A DNA stretch of 64,000 nucleotides from Citrobacter freundii. GTDB taxonomy: Bacteria; Bacteroidota; Bacteroidia; Chitinophagales; Chitinophagaceae. The position numbers were made by a program, and so were the translations under genes. Shown here piece by piece: positions 8,505 to 18,766 of the stretch (its first letter is position 1; every line of letters starts with the position of its first letter). The notes under the pieces were generated by a model that had not been told where the DNA came from, ran no database searches, and saw only the letters and a program-made list of their open reading frames with translations. The stretch covers positions 9,691 through 73,690 of the forward strand of contig QFQQ01000029.1 in NCBI GenBank assembly GCA_003243445.1. The letters run 5' to 3'.

Positions 8505-11500
8505 ATGAAGAAACTTCTTCAGCATCGACTCTGTGCGATCCTACTAATCCAACTGCTTTATTTCAGTGTTGCCGCCCAGGACAGGGTTGTGTCCGGGACG
8601 GTAACAAGTTCAACCGGCCAGCCACTTGAAGGCGCAACAGTGGTAGCCAAAGGAACATCAGGCGCAACCACCACTGATGCCGCCGGCAATTTCCGCGTAA
8701 ACGTTCCGTCCGGCGCCAAACAATTACTGGTATCATATATCGGATATTCGACACAGGAGGTATCGGTCCCTGTCTCCGGTTCCATTTCCGTAAAGCTCGA
8801 ATCAACGGCTGCCGCCAGTCTTGAAGAAGTGGTGGTCGTAGGTTATGGTACACAGAAGAAAAGTGTGGTTACCGGTGCGATCTCCAGTGTACGCGCGGCT
8901 GACCTGGAGAATCAGCCGATCACAAGGGTTGAGCAGGCTTTGCAGGGCCGTACATCCGGTCTTACCATTTCATCCAATTCCGGTCAGCCAGGTGCCGCCG
9001 CCACAGTACGTATGCGCGGCTTCACTTCTTTCGGTAATGGAAAGAACGAACCGCTATGGGTTATTGATGGAGTGGTGATCGATAACGGCGGTATCGGTTA
9101 CCTCAACCAGGACGATATCGAATCAATCGAAGTGCTCAAAGATGGTGCGTCGGCGGCGATCTATGGTACACGCGCTGCTGCCGGTGTGATCCTGATCACC
9201 ACTAAAAAAGGCAAAGCCGGAACGCTCCGGATCAATTATTCCGGTTTCTATGGTATTCAACGCCCAAGCAAAAAACTGGATCTGTTGAATGGTACCCAAT
9301 ATGCAACCCTTCGCAATCAGGCCCTGGTTGCTGCAGGTCAGGCCCCTGCTTTTGCAAACCCTGAATCTTTTGGTAAAGGAACAGATTGGCAGGATGAGAT
9401 CTTCAACAACAGCGCTTCAAAATACAACCAGGAATTCAGCGTAAGCGGTGGCAATGATAAAGTGAGCTACTTCACTTCGTTTGGATATAATAATATCCAG
9501 GGAGTGGTTGCTACGCCGGTTTCAAAATGGCGCAGGACCAATATCCGCATCAATACTACGTTCAGACCGGCAAAATGGATCAGCTTTGGTGAGAACATAG
9601 GTTACAGTAACGCAAAGAACAGCGGCATTGGTGAAGTGAACCGCGAGTTCGGCGGTATCATCAGCTCAGCGATCAACCTCGATCCAACAACTCCAACCAT
9701 CATTACAGACCCTGCGGCCCAGGCTGCTTATGTGCCGGCAAGCGCAACCAACCTCGCCGCTGCAACAAGAAACCCCGCAGGTCAGTTATACGGAATTTCT
9801 CCTTATGTATTACAGGAAATGAAAAACCCGCTTGCCGTAATCCAGAACAGGCTTGGCAACTATGGATGGGATCACAACTTTGTAGGTAATGCATTCCTCG
9901 ACATTACTCCTGTGAAAGGTCTGCTGATCCATTCAACCGTTGGCAGCAAAATGGCATTCTACGGAAGTGAAACCTTTACTCCGGTTGCTTTTTACAACAC
10001 CGCAACCGCGATCAACCAGTCAAGCCTCAGCCGTTCCACCACTTATGTGATCAACTGGAACATTGAAAACACGATCTCTTACAACCGCATCTTTGGTAAG
10101 CATAACGCTACTATTCTTGGCGGTTGGGGTGAGTACAAAGACGGGAACGCACGCGGCGCAACCGTTGTTTACCAGAACATCCCCGCGCGCACGTTCGATG
10201 AGGCTTCTTTCCGCTTCAACGCGCTGCCTGCCAACAGGCAGAACAGCAGCGGCTCCGATGGAACCGATCACCGTATCAATTCTCTCTTCACCAGGTTACA
10301 ATATAACTATGATGATAAGTACCTGCTGACTGCATTGTTACGCCGTGATGGTTCTTCCCGTTTTGGCTCCAACAATAAATTCGGTTATTTCCCTTCAGTG
10401 TCACTCGGCTGGGTTCCAACAATGGAAGAATGGTTTCCTAAAGGAAAAGTGCTTACCAGCCTGAAAATTCGCGGTAGCTATGGTGTAACCGGTAATGACG
10501 GTGGTATTGCAGACTTTGCTTATGTGCCATTGATCGTTGCCGGCGGACAACGTAACTATACATTCGGTACAACGGATGTGGTAAACATCGGTTACAGCCC
10601 CGGCGCGCCTGCGAACCCTGATCTGAAGTGGGAAGAAACAAGCCAGCTCGACATTGGTTTTGATGCGATCTTCTTTAATAACCTCAGCCTGACGGTGGAT
10701 GTATATAAGAAGAAAACAACCGGCATCCTGCAAACACCAGCAATTCCTGGTTATGTTGGATACGGAAGCTTTGCACAGAACTATGATGATGTGGAGAATA
10801 AAGGTCTTGAAATCGAAATGGGTTACAAGAAACGATTGGGTGATTTCAACCTCAGCGTGAATGGCAACATTTCTTTCTATCAGAATAAGGTAACCAAACT
10901 TCTCCCTGGTCAAACATTTATCGAAGATAACAGCGCAACATTCCAGAACATGGGTAATATCACCCGTACCCAGTTGAATCAGCCGTATCAGCGTTTCTTC
11001 GGTTATCAGATCCTCGGCATTTTCCAGTCTCAGGCAGAAGTAGATGCATGGGTGGGCGCTGATAAGGTAACCAAACTGCAGCCAAATGCAAAGCCTGGTG
11101 ATCTGAAGTTTGCCAACCTGACAAACGATAACATCATCAATGGTGATGATAAGATGTACCTGGGCAACCCTAATCCAACAGTAAGCTATGGTGCAACGGT
11201 CAATCTTTCTTATAAAGACTTTGATTTCTCTGTATTCGGTAGCGGTTCCGGCGGCAACCAGATCTTCCAGGGTTTGAGAAGGCTTGATATTGCTGCGGCA
11301 AATTATCAGACAAAATACCTGGATGCATGGACGCCGACAAACACCGGTGCAACATTGCCACGCATCGTGAACGGTGATCCGAACGGTAACTATTCTAAAT
11401 TAACAAACCTGTATCTGGAAAACGGTACATTCTTTAAAATACGTACTCTCCAACTTGGTTATAATCTTCCGAAAAGCATACTCAGCAAGATCGGTGCAAG

Positions 11501-11675
11501 CAGACTGCGTGTTTATGTAATGGCTGAAAACCTGTTCACTTTCACTGGTTATAGCGGCTTCGATCCGGAGATCGGCGTAAGCCCTGACTCAGGCGGTGGT
11601 GCTCAGTTCGGTATCGACCGCGGCGCTTATGTTCAGCCCAAGTCAATCATCTTCGGTTTAAATCTTGGATTCTAA
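8505..11675 (+). CDS. SusC/RagA-family TonB-linked outer membrane protein
   Basis: 1056 aa. Signal peptide about 1-24; carboxypeptidase-D-like regulatory domain about 27-110 (VSGTVTSSTGQPLEGATV ... SYIGYSTQEVSV); the Bacteroidota TonB/plug signature EEVVVVGYGTQKKSVVTGAI; plug domain to about 240 (VIDGVVIDN, IESIEVLKDGASAAIYG, GVILITTKKG); then a 22-strand-type barrel ending in an aromatic residue (FGLNLGF). Known role: forms the TonB-dependent pedal-bin transporter with its SusD partner, importing oligosaccharides or other nutrients. susD follows 18 bp later, and a Y_Y_Y/LuxR regulator lies downstream. The substrate is unknown; the nearby ChbG-like deacetylase and sialate esterase hint at acylated amino-sugar glycans, as inference only. 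Confidence 0.96.
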   Translation: MKKLLQHRLCAILLIQLLYFSVAAQDRVVSGTVTSSTGQPLEGATVVAKGTSGATTTDAAGNFRVNVPSGAKQLLVSYIGYSTQEVSVPVSGSISVKLESTAAASLEEVVVVGYGTQKKSVVTGAISSVRAADLENQPITRVEQALQGRTSGLTISSNSGQPGAAATVRMRGFTSFGNGKNEPLWVIDGVVIDNGGIGYLNQDDIESIEVLKDGASAAIYGTRAAAGVILITTKKGKAGTLRINYSGFYGIQRPSKKLDLLNGTQYATLRNQALVAAGQAPAFANPESFGKGTDWQDEIFNNSASKYNQEFSVSGGNDKVSYFTSFGYNNIQGVVATPVSKWRRTNIRINTTFRPAKWISFGENIGYSNAKNSGIGEVNREFGGIISSAINLDPTTPTIITDPAAQAAYVPASATNLAAATRNPAGQLYGISPYVLQEMKNPLAVIQNRLGNYGWDHNFVGNAFLDITPVKGLLIHSTVGSKMAFYGSETFTPVAFYNTATAINQSSLSRSTTYVINWNIENTISYNRIFGKHNATILGGWGEYKDGNARGATVVYQNIPARTFDEASFRFNALPANRQNSSGSDGTDHRINSLFTRLQYNYDDKYLLTALLRRDGSSRFGSNNKFGYFPSVSLGWVPTMEEWFPKGKVLTSLKIRGSYGVTGNDGGIADFAYVPLIVAGGQRNYTFGTTDVVNIGYSPGAPANPDLKWEETSQLDIGFDAIFFNNLSLTVDVYKKKTTGILQTPAIPGYVGYGSFAQNYDDVENKGLEIEMGYKKRLGDFNLSVNGNISFYQNKVTKLLPGQTFIEDNSATFQNMGNITRTQLNQPYQRFFGYQILGIFQSQAEVDAWVGADKVTKLQPNAKPGDLKFANLTNDNIINGDDKMYLGNPNPTVSYGATVNLSYKDFDFSVFGSGSGGNQIFQGLRRLDIAAANYQTKYLDAWTPTNTGATLPRIVNGDPNGNYSKLTNLYLENGTFFKIRTLQLGYNLPKSILSKIGASRLRVYVMAENLFTFTGYSGFDPEIGVSPDSGGGAQFGIDRGAYVQPKSIIFGLNLGF

Positions 11676-11693
11676 TCAAACAACAAAATCATC

Positions 11694-13211
11694 ATGAAAC
11701 ATAAATTCTTATATACAGCATTATTGGCCTTCGGCCTTCCGTTGCTGAATGGTTGTAAAAAAGAACTGGATGTGAATCCGCAGGAGCGTATCCCATTCCA
11801 GAATTATTACAAAACAGAAGCCGATGCATTTGCCGCACTCGTTTCTGTATATGATCGCTTCGGATTTCAGTCCGGCGGTTTGTATGATAAGATCGCGATC
11901 ATGGACGTAGCGGGTGACGACCAGTTGGCTGGCGGCGGTGGCCCGTCTGATATCAATGATCTGCAGGTGATGTCAAACTATACACTGAACGCAAACGTAG
12001 GACCTCAGGGGTATCTGTGGAACCGTGGTTACTCCGGTATCTATCGGGCCAATGTATTGCTGTCGGTAATTGACGGAATACAAATGGATGCCGCAAAGAA
12101 AGCCCGCTTTATTGCGGAAACAAAGACCATGCGTGCGGCTTTCTATTTCGATCTTGTCACATTCTTTAAGAACATCCCGTTGATCGAAGGGATCGTGGAT
12201 GTAAAAGATATGTACAATATCGAGCAGACAACACCTGATAAGATCTATGCTTATATCGAGAAGGATCTGAATGAGGCAATTCCCAATCTTCCCAATACTG
12301 TTCCGATCGCAACGGAAGGTGGCCGTCTTACAAAAGGTGGTGCGCAGGCCCTGCTCGGCAAAGTTTTGCTGTCCCAGGAAAAATGGCAGCTTGCCGCCGA
12401 TCAGTTCGCCGTGGTAAACGGTCCAAACCCCGGTGTGGATGCATCGGTCTATGGTTATAAATTGCTGCCCAACTTTGCTGATCTGTGGAGAACCAATAAC
12501 AAGTTCAACTCAGAGTCTGTGATCGAGCTTACGCATAGCGGCAACTCAAATGGCGGTTGGGGTGATGCAGGAGCAAGCGAAGGAAATCTTCTTTGCATTA
12601 TCACCGGACCAAGAGGTTATTCCCAGCTGAAACCTTCAGCACCGGATTATTTCTCCGGTTATAGCTTCCTCGTATTTACACGCGCATTTTTTAACATTAT
12701 AAAGGATGATCCGCGTAAGAATGCAACGGCAATGGATATCGATAGCCTCAAAGCAGCAGGAGAAGCCAATTACACGCCCGGTTATAATAACACCGGTGTG
12801 TTCCTTGCGAAATTCATCGCACGCACATCAAATAAAGCTGCAACAACACCTGAGCTGAACTTCGGTCAGAACATCTATGAGATCCGTTTGGCGGATACCT
12901 ATATGCTCGAGGCTGAAGCGTTGATGAGAGCAAATGCGCCGGTTGACGCCAGCAGCAGAGCATATAAATTGTTCAATGCCGTCCGCGCCCGCGTTGGATT
13001 GCCTGCCGTTGCCCTGACACAGGCAAATCTTGAACTGGAACGCAGGCTTGAACTGGCAGGTGAAGGTCAGCGTTGGCTGGATCTCAGACGCTGGAACAAA
13101 TCCGCAGCTGTGCTCGGCTCAAAGGGATTTGTAGCCGGAAGACATGAACTGTTCCCCATTCCACAGAATGAGTTGAATAATACGAAGCTCAAACAAAACC
13201 CAGGATGGTAA
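11694..13211 (+). CDS. SusD/RagB-family nutrient-binding lipoprotein
   Basis: 505 aa surface lipoprotein. The lipobox is LLNGC with Cys21, followed by KKELDVNPQERI. It has the SusD_N region (YKTEADAFAALVSVYDRFG) and the RagB/SusD C-terminal domain with the typical end 'FNAVRARVGLPAV ... ERRLELAGEGQRWLDLRRW ... LFPIPQNELN.....QNPGW'. It caps the SusC barrel and binds glycan. It is 18 bp after susC and is followed by a good terminator at 13279, so susCD form one transcript. Confidence 0.96.
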   Translation: MKHKFLYTALLAFGLPLLNGCKKELDVNPQERIPFQNYYKTEADAFAALVSVYDRFGFQSGGLYDKIAIMDVAGDDQLAGGGGPSDINDLQVMSNYTLNANVGPQGYLWNRGYSGIYRANVLLSVIDGIQMDAAKKARFIAETKTMRAAFYFDLVTFFKNIPLIEGIVDVKDMYNIEQTTPDKIYAYIEKDLNEAIPNLPNTVPIATEGGRLTKGGAQALLGKVLLSQEKWQLAADQFAVVNGPNPGVDASVYGYKLLPNFADLWRTNNKFNSESVIELTHSGNSNGGWGDAGASEGNLLCIITGPRGYSQLKPSAPDYFSGYSFLVFTRAFFNIIKDDPRKNATAMDIDSLKAAGEANYTPGYNNTGVFLAKFIARTSNKAATTPELNFGQNIYEIRLADTYMLEAEALMRANAPVDASSRAYKLFNAVRARVGLPAVALTQANLELERRLELAGEGQRWLDLRRWNKSAAVLGSKGFVAGRHELFPIPQNELNNTKLKQNPGW

Positions 13212-13278
13212 TCGTTTATTTCCTGGAATGATTGCAAGGACAATCTATCTGTAAGCAGTTAGCAATCGTTAAATCAAG

Positions 13279-13311
13279 TTGCCGTGTGTCTACACGGCAG
13301 CTTTTCTTTTT
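13279..13311 (+). terminator. Intrinsic terminator after susD
   Basis: Stem GCCGTGT (13281-13287) / ACACGGC (13292-13298), extended by one A-T and one G-T pair, with a 4-nt loop; then CTTTTCTTTTTT. It lies 68 bp after the susD stop. Confidence 0.75.
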
Positions 13312-13422
13312 TATCTTTATCCGGGTGAATTTTTAACGAACTTGGCCCCGGAAATGATCGCTGTTTGAAAACCATTCCGTATCTTTTTATCATACTTGTA
13401 TTGCCATAGACAAAGCAACTGG

Positions 13423-16400
13423 ATGAGACGATTTTCTTTTTTCTCTGCTGAGAACTTCAGGACATTCCGTGTGGTGACGATCTTACAATCGCTGCTCTTT
13501 CTTCTTGTGCTTCATCTTTCAACACCCTCTTTTTCCCAGAATTCCGTACTGGTTCCCGAAATAATCAATTTTGATAAGAACGAATACGACGCCGGCATAC
13601 AAAACCGTGTGATCGGTCAGGGTAGTAATGGACTCATGTATTTTGCTAACAATGACGGATTGTTGGTATATGATGGAACTTACTGGAGATTGTATGCATT
13701 GCCAAACCGCAGTATCGTACGCGCGGTCCTGGTAGATGGCGACAGGATCTATGTTGGCGGTCAGCAGGATTTTGGTTATTTCTATTTCGATGGCCGCGGT
13801 TCCATGGCCTACCGCTCCTTAAAAGAATTGATACCACCGGGCGAAAATGATTTTGCCGACGTATGGCAGGTGGTCAAATATGAAAATGATATTTTCTTTC
13901 GCTCAAGCAAACGGGTTTTTCGTTATACAGATAACAAGATCTATGCTTCCAAAAGTATCGACTGGCGATTCATCGGCACAAGCCGCGGGATACTGCTCGG
14001 TCAGCAATACGAAGGAGGGCTGATGATGTTTGCCGGCGGACAGTGGCGTCCATATAAAACCAATTATGATTTCTCCAGAAATAAAATGATCATCCGCTCT
14101 ATTTCCGACTTCGGAACGGATAAAGCGGTAATGGCTACTCTTCGCAGCGGTCTGTTCGTGCTGGATGTAAATAATCTTTACAGGTTTGATCATCCTTCCG
14201 TAACAAAGATGTCCGCAGATCTGATCCACTCCACCTGCACCATCGATACCTCGAGGATCATTGTCGCTACCAAACTCGGTGGCTACTATGTGATGGCCAC
14301 AAATGGAAATATACTTCAGCAGATCTCAAAGAAGGAAGGATTGCAAACAAATACTGTTAACAATGTCTTTGTCGACCGTGAACAGAATATCTGGCTTGGA
14401 CTGGATAATGGAATTGATCTTGTTGTAAACAACAGTGCGATCAATCGCCTTAATCCCAATTATGAAAATAAAAGCCCGGGATTTACTGCAAGGGTTTATG
14501 ATAATAAGCTTTTTGTCGGAACCAATGTGGGGCTTTACAGTATGCCGCTCAAATCAGGCTCGGGAGCTGATATCATGAAAGGTGATTTTAGCCTGGTGAA
14601 GAACAGTAATGGTATCGTCTGGGGGCTTTCTGAAGTAAATGGTCAGCTGTTGATGGGAAAGAACGATGGTGCATTCCGTGTTGTCAATAATGAATGCGTT
14701 CCCTTTGACACAACAAGTGGTTTCTGGTCTTTTCACGCGGTAGGCAACCAACAGCCAGTTTCGCGGATGATCGCGGGGACGTATAATGGTATCAATCTTT
14801 ATAGTTTTACTGATAATAAATTTAAAAGCCTGTTGATTCAGACGGTCTTCGAATCCGCAAGATATATCGTCACCATCGGTGATGAGATATGGGCCGCACA
14901 TCCTTACCAGGGACTTTATAAGATCGGGTTTACTGATAGCGGCGGTTTGATGAACACGCAATACAAAGACGTTTATAACATACTTTCCTCGGGCCACAAT
15001 CACCTGTTTAAGATCAGGAATCAGATGGTGCTGCTGACAAGAAAAGGCGTGTATGAGTATGACAGGAAGATGCATGATTTTAAGATCTCCTCTTTCTTTA
15101 ACCAGTTTTTTCCTGCTGAATATGTATCATATTTAAGGGAAGATGAAAAAGGAAATATCTGGTTCATTCAGGATAAAAAGCCCGGGGTAATAGATCTTTC
15201 AAAACCGGGCAAACCTTCTGTCGTTTATTTTCCTGAATTAAATAATCGCGTGCTTGGCAACGATGATGAATTTATTTATCCGATCAATAAAAACAATGTG
15301 TTGATATCGGGTGATATTGGTCTTTATCATATCGATTATGAAAAATACGCGAATGCACATCAGCAGCTTCGCGTATTGCTTAGAAATGCGACCGCATCTT
15401 TTCAAAAAGACAGCATTCTTTTCGGAGGGTACCAGGCCGATTGTGATACGCAGAACACAGCCCAGTTGTATACCCTCGCTAGAGAACTAAGCTATAAATG
15501 GAATTCTGTTCATTTTGATTTTTCCGCTCCTTTTTACGGCGGAACGGTTGAATACAGTTACCGTCTTGCCGGTTATGAAGATGAATTTTCCCCCTGGTCA
15601 AAGAAAACGGAGCGTTCCTATACCAATCTGCCTCCCGGTGATTATGTATTTGAAGTGAAAGCAAAGAATAGCTGGGTAGCGGAATCCGCGCTGAGTCAAT
15701 TCAGGTTCTCCGTTTTACCCCCGTGGTACAGAACAGTGCTGGCCTATTTTCTTTATACCCTGGCTGGTGTTGCCGTGATCTATTGGTTTTATAAAAGACA
15801 ACAGCGAAAATATCTTGCGCAGCTTGCTGCAAAACAAAAAGCACAGCAGCAGGAATTCAAAGAAGCACAGCAACGATTGAAAGAAAAACATCAGCGTGAA
15901 CTGGAGATGAACGAAAAGGAGATCATTCGCCTGAAGAATATTAAGCTGGAAGCGGAGATACAGCATAATCATTCAGAGCTTGCTTCCAATACGATGAGTT
16001 TGTTGCAGAAAAAGGAATTGCTGAATCGCATCAAGGATGAAATAGTGCGTGTGCAGACTGAAGCGGATCCGGATAAAAAGGAAAAGAATATCCGCCGCAT
16101 CATCAAGGTGATCAATGATCAGTTGGAAATGGATGATGACTGGGAACGCTTCACCGTTTATTTTGACAGGGTGAACAATGATTTCCTTAAGATATTAAAG
16201 GAGAAATTTCCTTCTCTTACACCTGCTGATCTTAAACTCTGTGCATACCTCCGGCTGAGTTTATCTACAAAAGAGATTGCAGATCTGCTTAACCTTTCGG
16301 TTAGGGGTGTAGAGAGCAGCCGTTATCGCCTGCGCAAAAAGCTTGAATTACCCAATGAAATGAGCCTGCTGGAATACCTGGAAAAGATCGGAACAAATCC

Positions 16401-16446
16401 GAACGGCCCCGGTGAAATACCAATGCCAGCCGAAGGTGAAGCTTAG
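13423..16446 (+). CDS. Membrane one-component regulator: Reg_prop propeller, Y_Y_Y domain, LuxR-type HTH
   Basis: About 1007 aa from the ATG at 13423; an upstream TTG at 13396 would only add nine residues before the signal anchor. Order: signal/anchor about 10-40; long sensor region about 45-680 with Reg_prop-like blades (VIGQGSNGLMYFANNDGLLVYDG, 'VFVDREQNIWLGLDNGIDLV'); Y_Y_Y domain about 690-765 (YSYRLAGYEDEFSPW, YTNLPPGDYVFEVKAKN); one TM segment about 770-790; coiled coil about 795-880; LuxR-like HTH about 930-976 (LTPADLKLCAYLRLSLSTKEIADLLNL then SVRGVESSRYRLRKKL). Unlike hybrid two-component systems it has no kinase or receiver, so the DNA-binding domain is tethered to the membrane. It sits right behind susCD and probably senses the imported glycan. 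Confidence 0.88.
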   Translation: MRRFSFFSAENFRTFRVVTILQSLLFLLVLHLSTPSFSQNSVLVPEIINFDKNEYDAGIQNRVIGQGSNGLMYFANNDGLLVYDGTYWRLYALPNRSIVRAVLVDGDRIYVGGQQDFGYFYFDGRGSMAYRSLKELIPPGENDFADVWQVVKYENDIFFRSSKRVFRYTDNKIYASKSIDWRFIGTSRGILLGQQYEGGLMMFAGGQWRPYKTNYDFSRNKMIIRSISDFGTDKAVMATLRSGLFVLDVNNLYRFDHPSVTKMSADLIHSTCTIDTSRIIVATKLGGYYVMATNGNILQQISKKEGLQTNTVNNVFVDREQNIWLGLDNGIDLVVNNSAINRLNPNYENKSPGFTARVYDNKLFVGTNVGLYSMPLKSGSGADIMKGDFSLVKNSNGIVWGLSEVNGQLLMGKNDGAFRVVNNECVPFDTTSGFWSFHAVGNQQPVSRMIAGTYNGINLYSFTDNKFKSLLIQTVFESARYIVTIGDEIWAAHPYQGLYKIGFTDSGGLMNTQYKDVYNILSSGHNHLFKIRNQMVLLTRKGVYEYDRKMHDFKISSFFNQFFPAEYVSYLREDEKGNIWFIQDKKPGVIDLSKPGKPSVVYFPELNNRVLGNDDEFIYPINKNNVLISGDIGLYHIDYEKYANAHQQLRVLLRNATASFQKDSILFGGYQADCDTQNTAQLYTLARELSYKWNSVHFDFSAPFYGGTVEYSYRLAGYEDEFSPWSKKTERSYTNLPPGDYVFEVKAKNSWVAESALSQFRFSVLPPWYRTVLAYFLYTLAGVAVIYWFYKRQQRKYLAQLAAKQKAQQQEFKEAQQRLKEKHQRELEMNEKEIIRLKNIKLEAEIQHNHSELASNTMSLLQKKELLNRIKDEIVRVQTEADPDKKEKNIRRIIKVINDQLEMDDDWERFTVYFDRVNNDFLKILKEKFPSLTPADLKLCAYLRLSLSTKEIADLLNLSVRGVESSRYRLRKKLELPNEMSLLEYLEKIGTNPNGPGEIPMPAEGEA

Positions 16447-16456
16447 ATCACCTTGA

Positions 16457-17308
16457 TTATTGTTTGAGATCTTTATAACTGATCAGTTCTATCTTTTTTT
16501 CCTTAATAAGCGCGATGATGGAGCGGTCCGTCCACAGATCTGTTACGCCCTGGCGATCCTCCGCAACGTTTTCATAGCCGATATGAAAGATCGCCCGAAG
16601 TTCTGCGTCATCAAGACCGGGATGCTCCAGGAACAGGTATGTCTTGTCCGGCTGAAGTTTGTTGAGCGTACTGATAAAGCTTTTCTTCTTTTCTGCGAAT
16701 GTTTTGTGTGGCCCGTCAAAACCAATGTACGACACATTGTTTTCTGCCAGATCGATATCAATATTGAATTCTTTTGCCAGTTTACGGGCTACTGAATTGA
16801 TCTCCGGGGCGAGGCCGGTACAGTTCATATGGGTTGAAATATGACTGATACGCGGGATCTTTTTTACTGCCAGTTCGATCTGCGCTCTGAATTCCTTTTC
16901 AATGTCTTCGATCTTCCATTTATTTTCCGATAACGAACGACCGGGATAATTTTTATTCGGCCAGATCATCGGCTGGAAATAGCCATCGGAATCCGTCAGG
17001 CTGGGACATACGGAAACAGGTCTCCATTTAATATTCTCCCATTCACTGCTGAGTGCAAGATGAACGCCCACATCTACGCCTGGATTTTCAGCCAGCATTT
17101 TGACCGCTTCAGGAAACCACGGCGAAGGAACGATCACTTCGATGGACTGCTCAATTCCCTGTTTGTATGACCTGATCAGCGCAAGATTACCGCTGTGGGA
17201 AAATCCCATATCATCACCACGGATGATCAGACGGGCTGGCTGTTGCGAATGAGTGATCAGGCTTGAGCATGCAAGCAATATTGGCAGTGCATATTTTTTT
17301 AAGAACAT
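16457..17308 (-). CDS. ChbG/YdjC-type carbohydrate deacetylase, secreted
   Basis: 283 aa with a signal peptide (LPILLACSSLITHSQQ). The YdjC family signature is present: 'RLIIRGDDMGFSHSGNLA' with the metal-binding Asp-Asp (32-33), 'VDVGVHLALSSEW' with a metal His, and 'ISHISTHMNC' with further His. Known members remove an acetyl group from the reducing-side GlcNAc of chitooligosaccharides or related sugars. The signal peptide puts this one in the periplasm, unlike cytoplasmic E. coli ChbG. It is convergent with the regulator (10 bp apart) and may serve the adjacent SusCD locus. Confidence 0.85.
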   Translation of the reverse strand: MFLKKYALPILLACSSLITHSQQPARLIIRGDDMGFSHSGNLALIRSYKQGIEQSIEVIVPSPWFPEAVKMLAENPGVDVGVHLALSSEWENIKWRPVSVCPSLTDSDGYFQPMIWPNKNYPGRSLSENKWKIEDIEKEFRAQIELAVKKIPRISHISTHMNCTGLAPEINSVARKLAKEFNIDIDLAENNVSYIGFDGPHKTFAEKKKSFISTLNKLQPDKTYLFLEHPGLDDAELRAIFHIGYENVAEDRQGVTDLWTDRSIIALIKEKKIELISYKDLKQ

Positions 17309-17426
17309 AAAGACAACTTAAGATTAGTGTGTGAGGGACCGGAGGAGCTGTTGTTTACTGCAATTTAAATTTACGGGCTTTAACCGGAGATTTTTTTATT
17401 TTATATTCACCAATAATTCCTTTTTT

Positions 17427-18758
17427 ATGAAGAAAAACCTGACCGGTTTTGGTTTGTTTTCTTTTACTGTCAGCTCATATTTGGCTGCCTTATTTGTTGT
17501 GGTATGTGCTTGCTGTGTTAGTTGCAAAGGGCAGAATTCCCGTTTTGAAAAGATCAATAAAGATCTTCACAGTAAGGATGTATCAGTGCGTTCAAAAGCT
17601 ATCAGTTCGCTGCGAGAGCTGAAACCGACAGTGAAAGAACAGGAATTGATGCTGGAGGAAGCTGCAAAGCCATTCCCTGTTTCCGAAACTTCTGATAAGT
17701 CTATTGGTGCGCTGATAATCGCGTCGGCGGCTGAGAATCCGGATATAATGCTCGTTGACATTATAGGGAAGAATTTTGCCAGATATGATGCGACGGGCAA
17801 ACATGAGGCGCTGACCTATCTGTCAAAGGTGGACAATATAAAAAGCATCCGGTTGTTCACCGATCTTTTTACAGAAAATGCAAAGGAGGCATACGCTTTG
17901 CCCCCGGGCATTCTGGAAAAGAACTATCGTTATAAAGAGATCATTTTTCCTCGATTGCTGACGATTTCAACACAGTCGCATGCTTATGCGGATGTTTTAT
18001 TGTTATTGTTATCGTATTTAGAGGCGGGTGAATTAAAGCCTTCCTCGGTGCAGGAACAACTGCCTTCTATTATCAGTTATAGCACGGAGCTAAGAAAAAA
18101 AATGAATACCAGGAGTGGGAACAAATGGGACGATCCTGAATTGTATGAGATATATAATAATGCAGGTATTGCTGCTGATCTGTTGGGGCATTTTGATACA
18201 CCTGCATCAAAAATTGAGTTGGCTGAATATCTTGGTCAGCGGGATGTAAAAACGAAGATGTTTGCCGCAGTTTCCTTATTGAAGCTGGGGCAATCGATCT
18301 CCAATGCACTTGCGCTTGAAATTGCGGCTGATGCCGAAACAAGAAACTGGTTTTATGAATCGCTGAAGGCAATGAATAAGACCAGCATTTATCCCGCACA
18401 ATTTAAGACGCAGGCCTATTTTGCCGAGGGTGATATGGTCAACTGGCTTACGTATCCTGCGGAGCTGGGGCGCGTGCCCGATGCAATTGAGCTGATGAAA
18501 ACGGTGGAGGTTGATCTGCCCCGGCAGAAAGATAAGGCTGTGTTCTATTTGTTCCGGTTTAAGAGTGACAATGAATCTTTCAGGGAAGATGGATGGATGG
18601 CAGGCGTGGCTGGATATTATTTACAGTCTGAAATGCCTACTACAACGGCCAACGGATATACGTTTAGTTCGTTTGAAAAATGGGATGCGAAAACGCCAGA
18701 TCAACATGTTGATGAGATCCGGAAACTTATTGATAACGCTAATAACGGCAGAAATTAA
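17427..18758 (+). CDS. Unknown lipoprotein-like protein with HEAT-like N-terminal region
   Basis: 443 aa from the ATG at 17427; a GTG at 17331 would put 32 poor residues before the signal sequence. The N-terminus is a long hydrophobic signal with Cys-rich end (VVVCACCVSCKGQNS), compatible with lipidation. Residues 35-330 are helical; the segment 'HSKDVSVRSKAISSLRELKPT' resembles a HEAT repeat, and similar helix pairs follow (LAEYLGQRDVKTKMFAAVSLLKLGQ). The C-terminal part is alpha/beta with a readable 'FLFRFKSDNESFREDGWMAGVAGYY'-like segment. No enzyme motif or named family recognised. Confidence 0.65.
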   Translation: MKKNLTGFGLFSFTVSSYLAALFVVVCACCVSCKGQNSRFEKINKDLHSKDVSVRSKAISSLRELKPTVKEQELMLEEAAKPFPVSETSDKSIGALIIASAAENPDIMLVDIIGKNFARYDATGKHEALTYLSKVDNIKSIRLFTDLFTENAKEAYALPPGILEKNYRYKEIIFPRLLTISTQSHAYADVLLLLLSYLEAGELKPSSVQEQLPSIISYSTELRKKMNTRSGNKWDDPELYEIYNNAGIAADLLGHFDTPASKIELAEYLGQRDVKTKMFAAVSLLKLGQSISNALALEIAADAETRNWFYESLKAMNKTSIYPAQFKTQAYFAEGDMVNWLTYPAELGRVPDAIELMKTVEVDLPRQKDKAVFYLFRFKSDNESFREDGWMAGVAGYYLQSEMPTTTANGYTFSSFEKWDAKTPDQHVDEIRKLIDNANNGRN

Positions 18759-18766
18759 GTTGATGT

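Noticed and set aside
10401..10913. 170-codon minus-strand ORF inside the first susC
   Set aside because: Complement of a certain coding region, without recognisable features.
14554..15075. 173-codon minus-strand ORF inside the Y_Y_Y regulator
   Set aside because: Shadow frame opposite a well-supported sensor domain.
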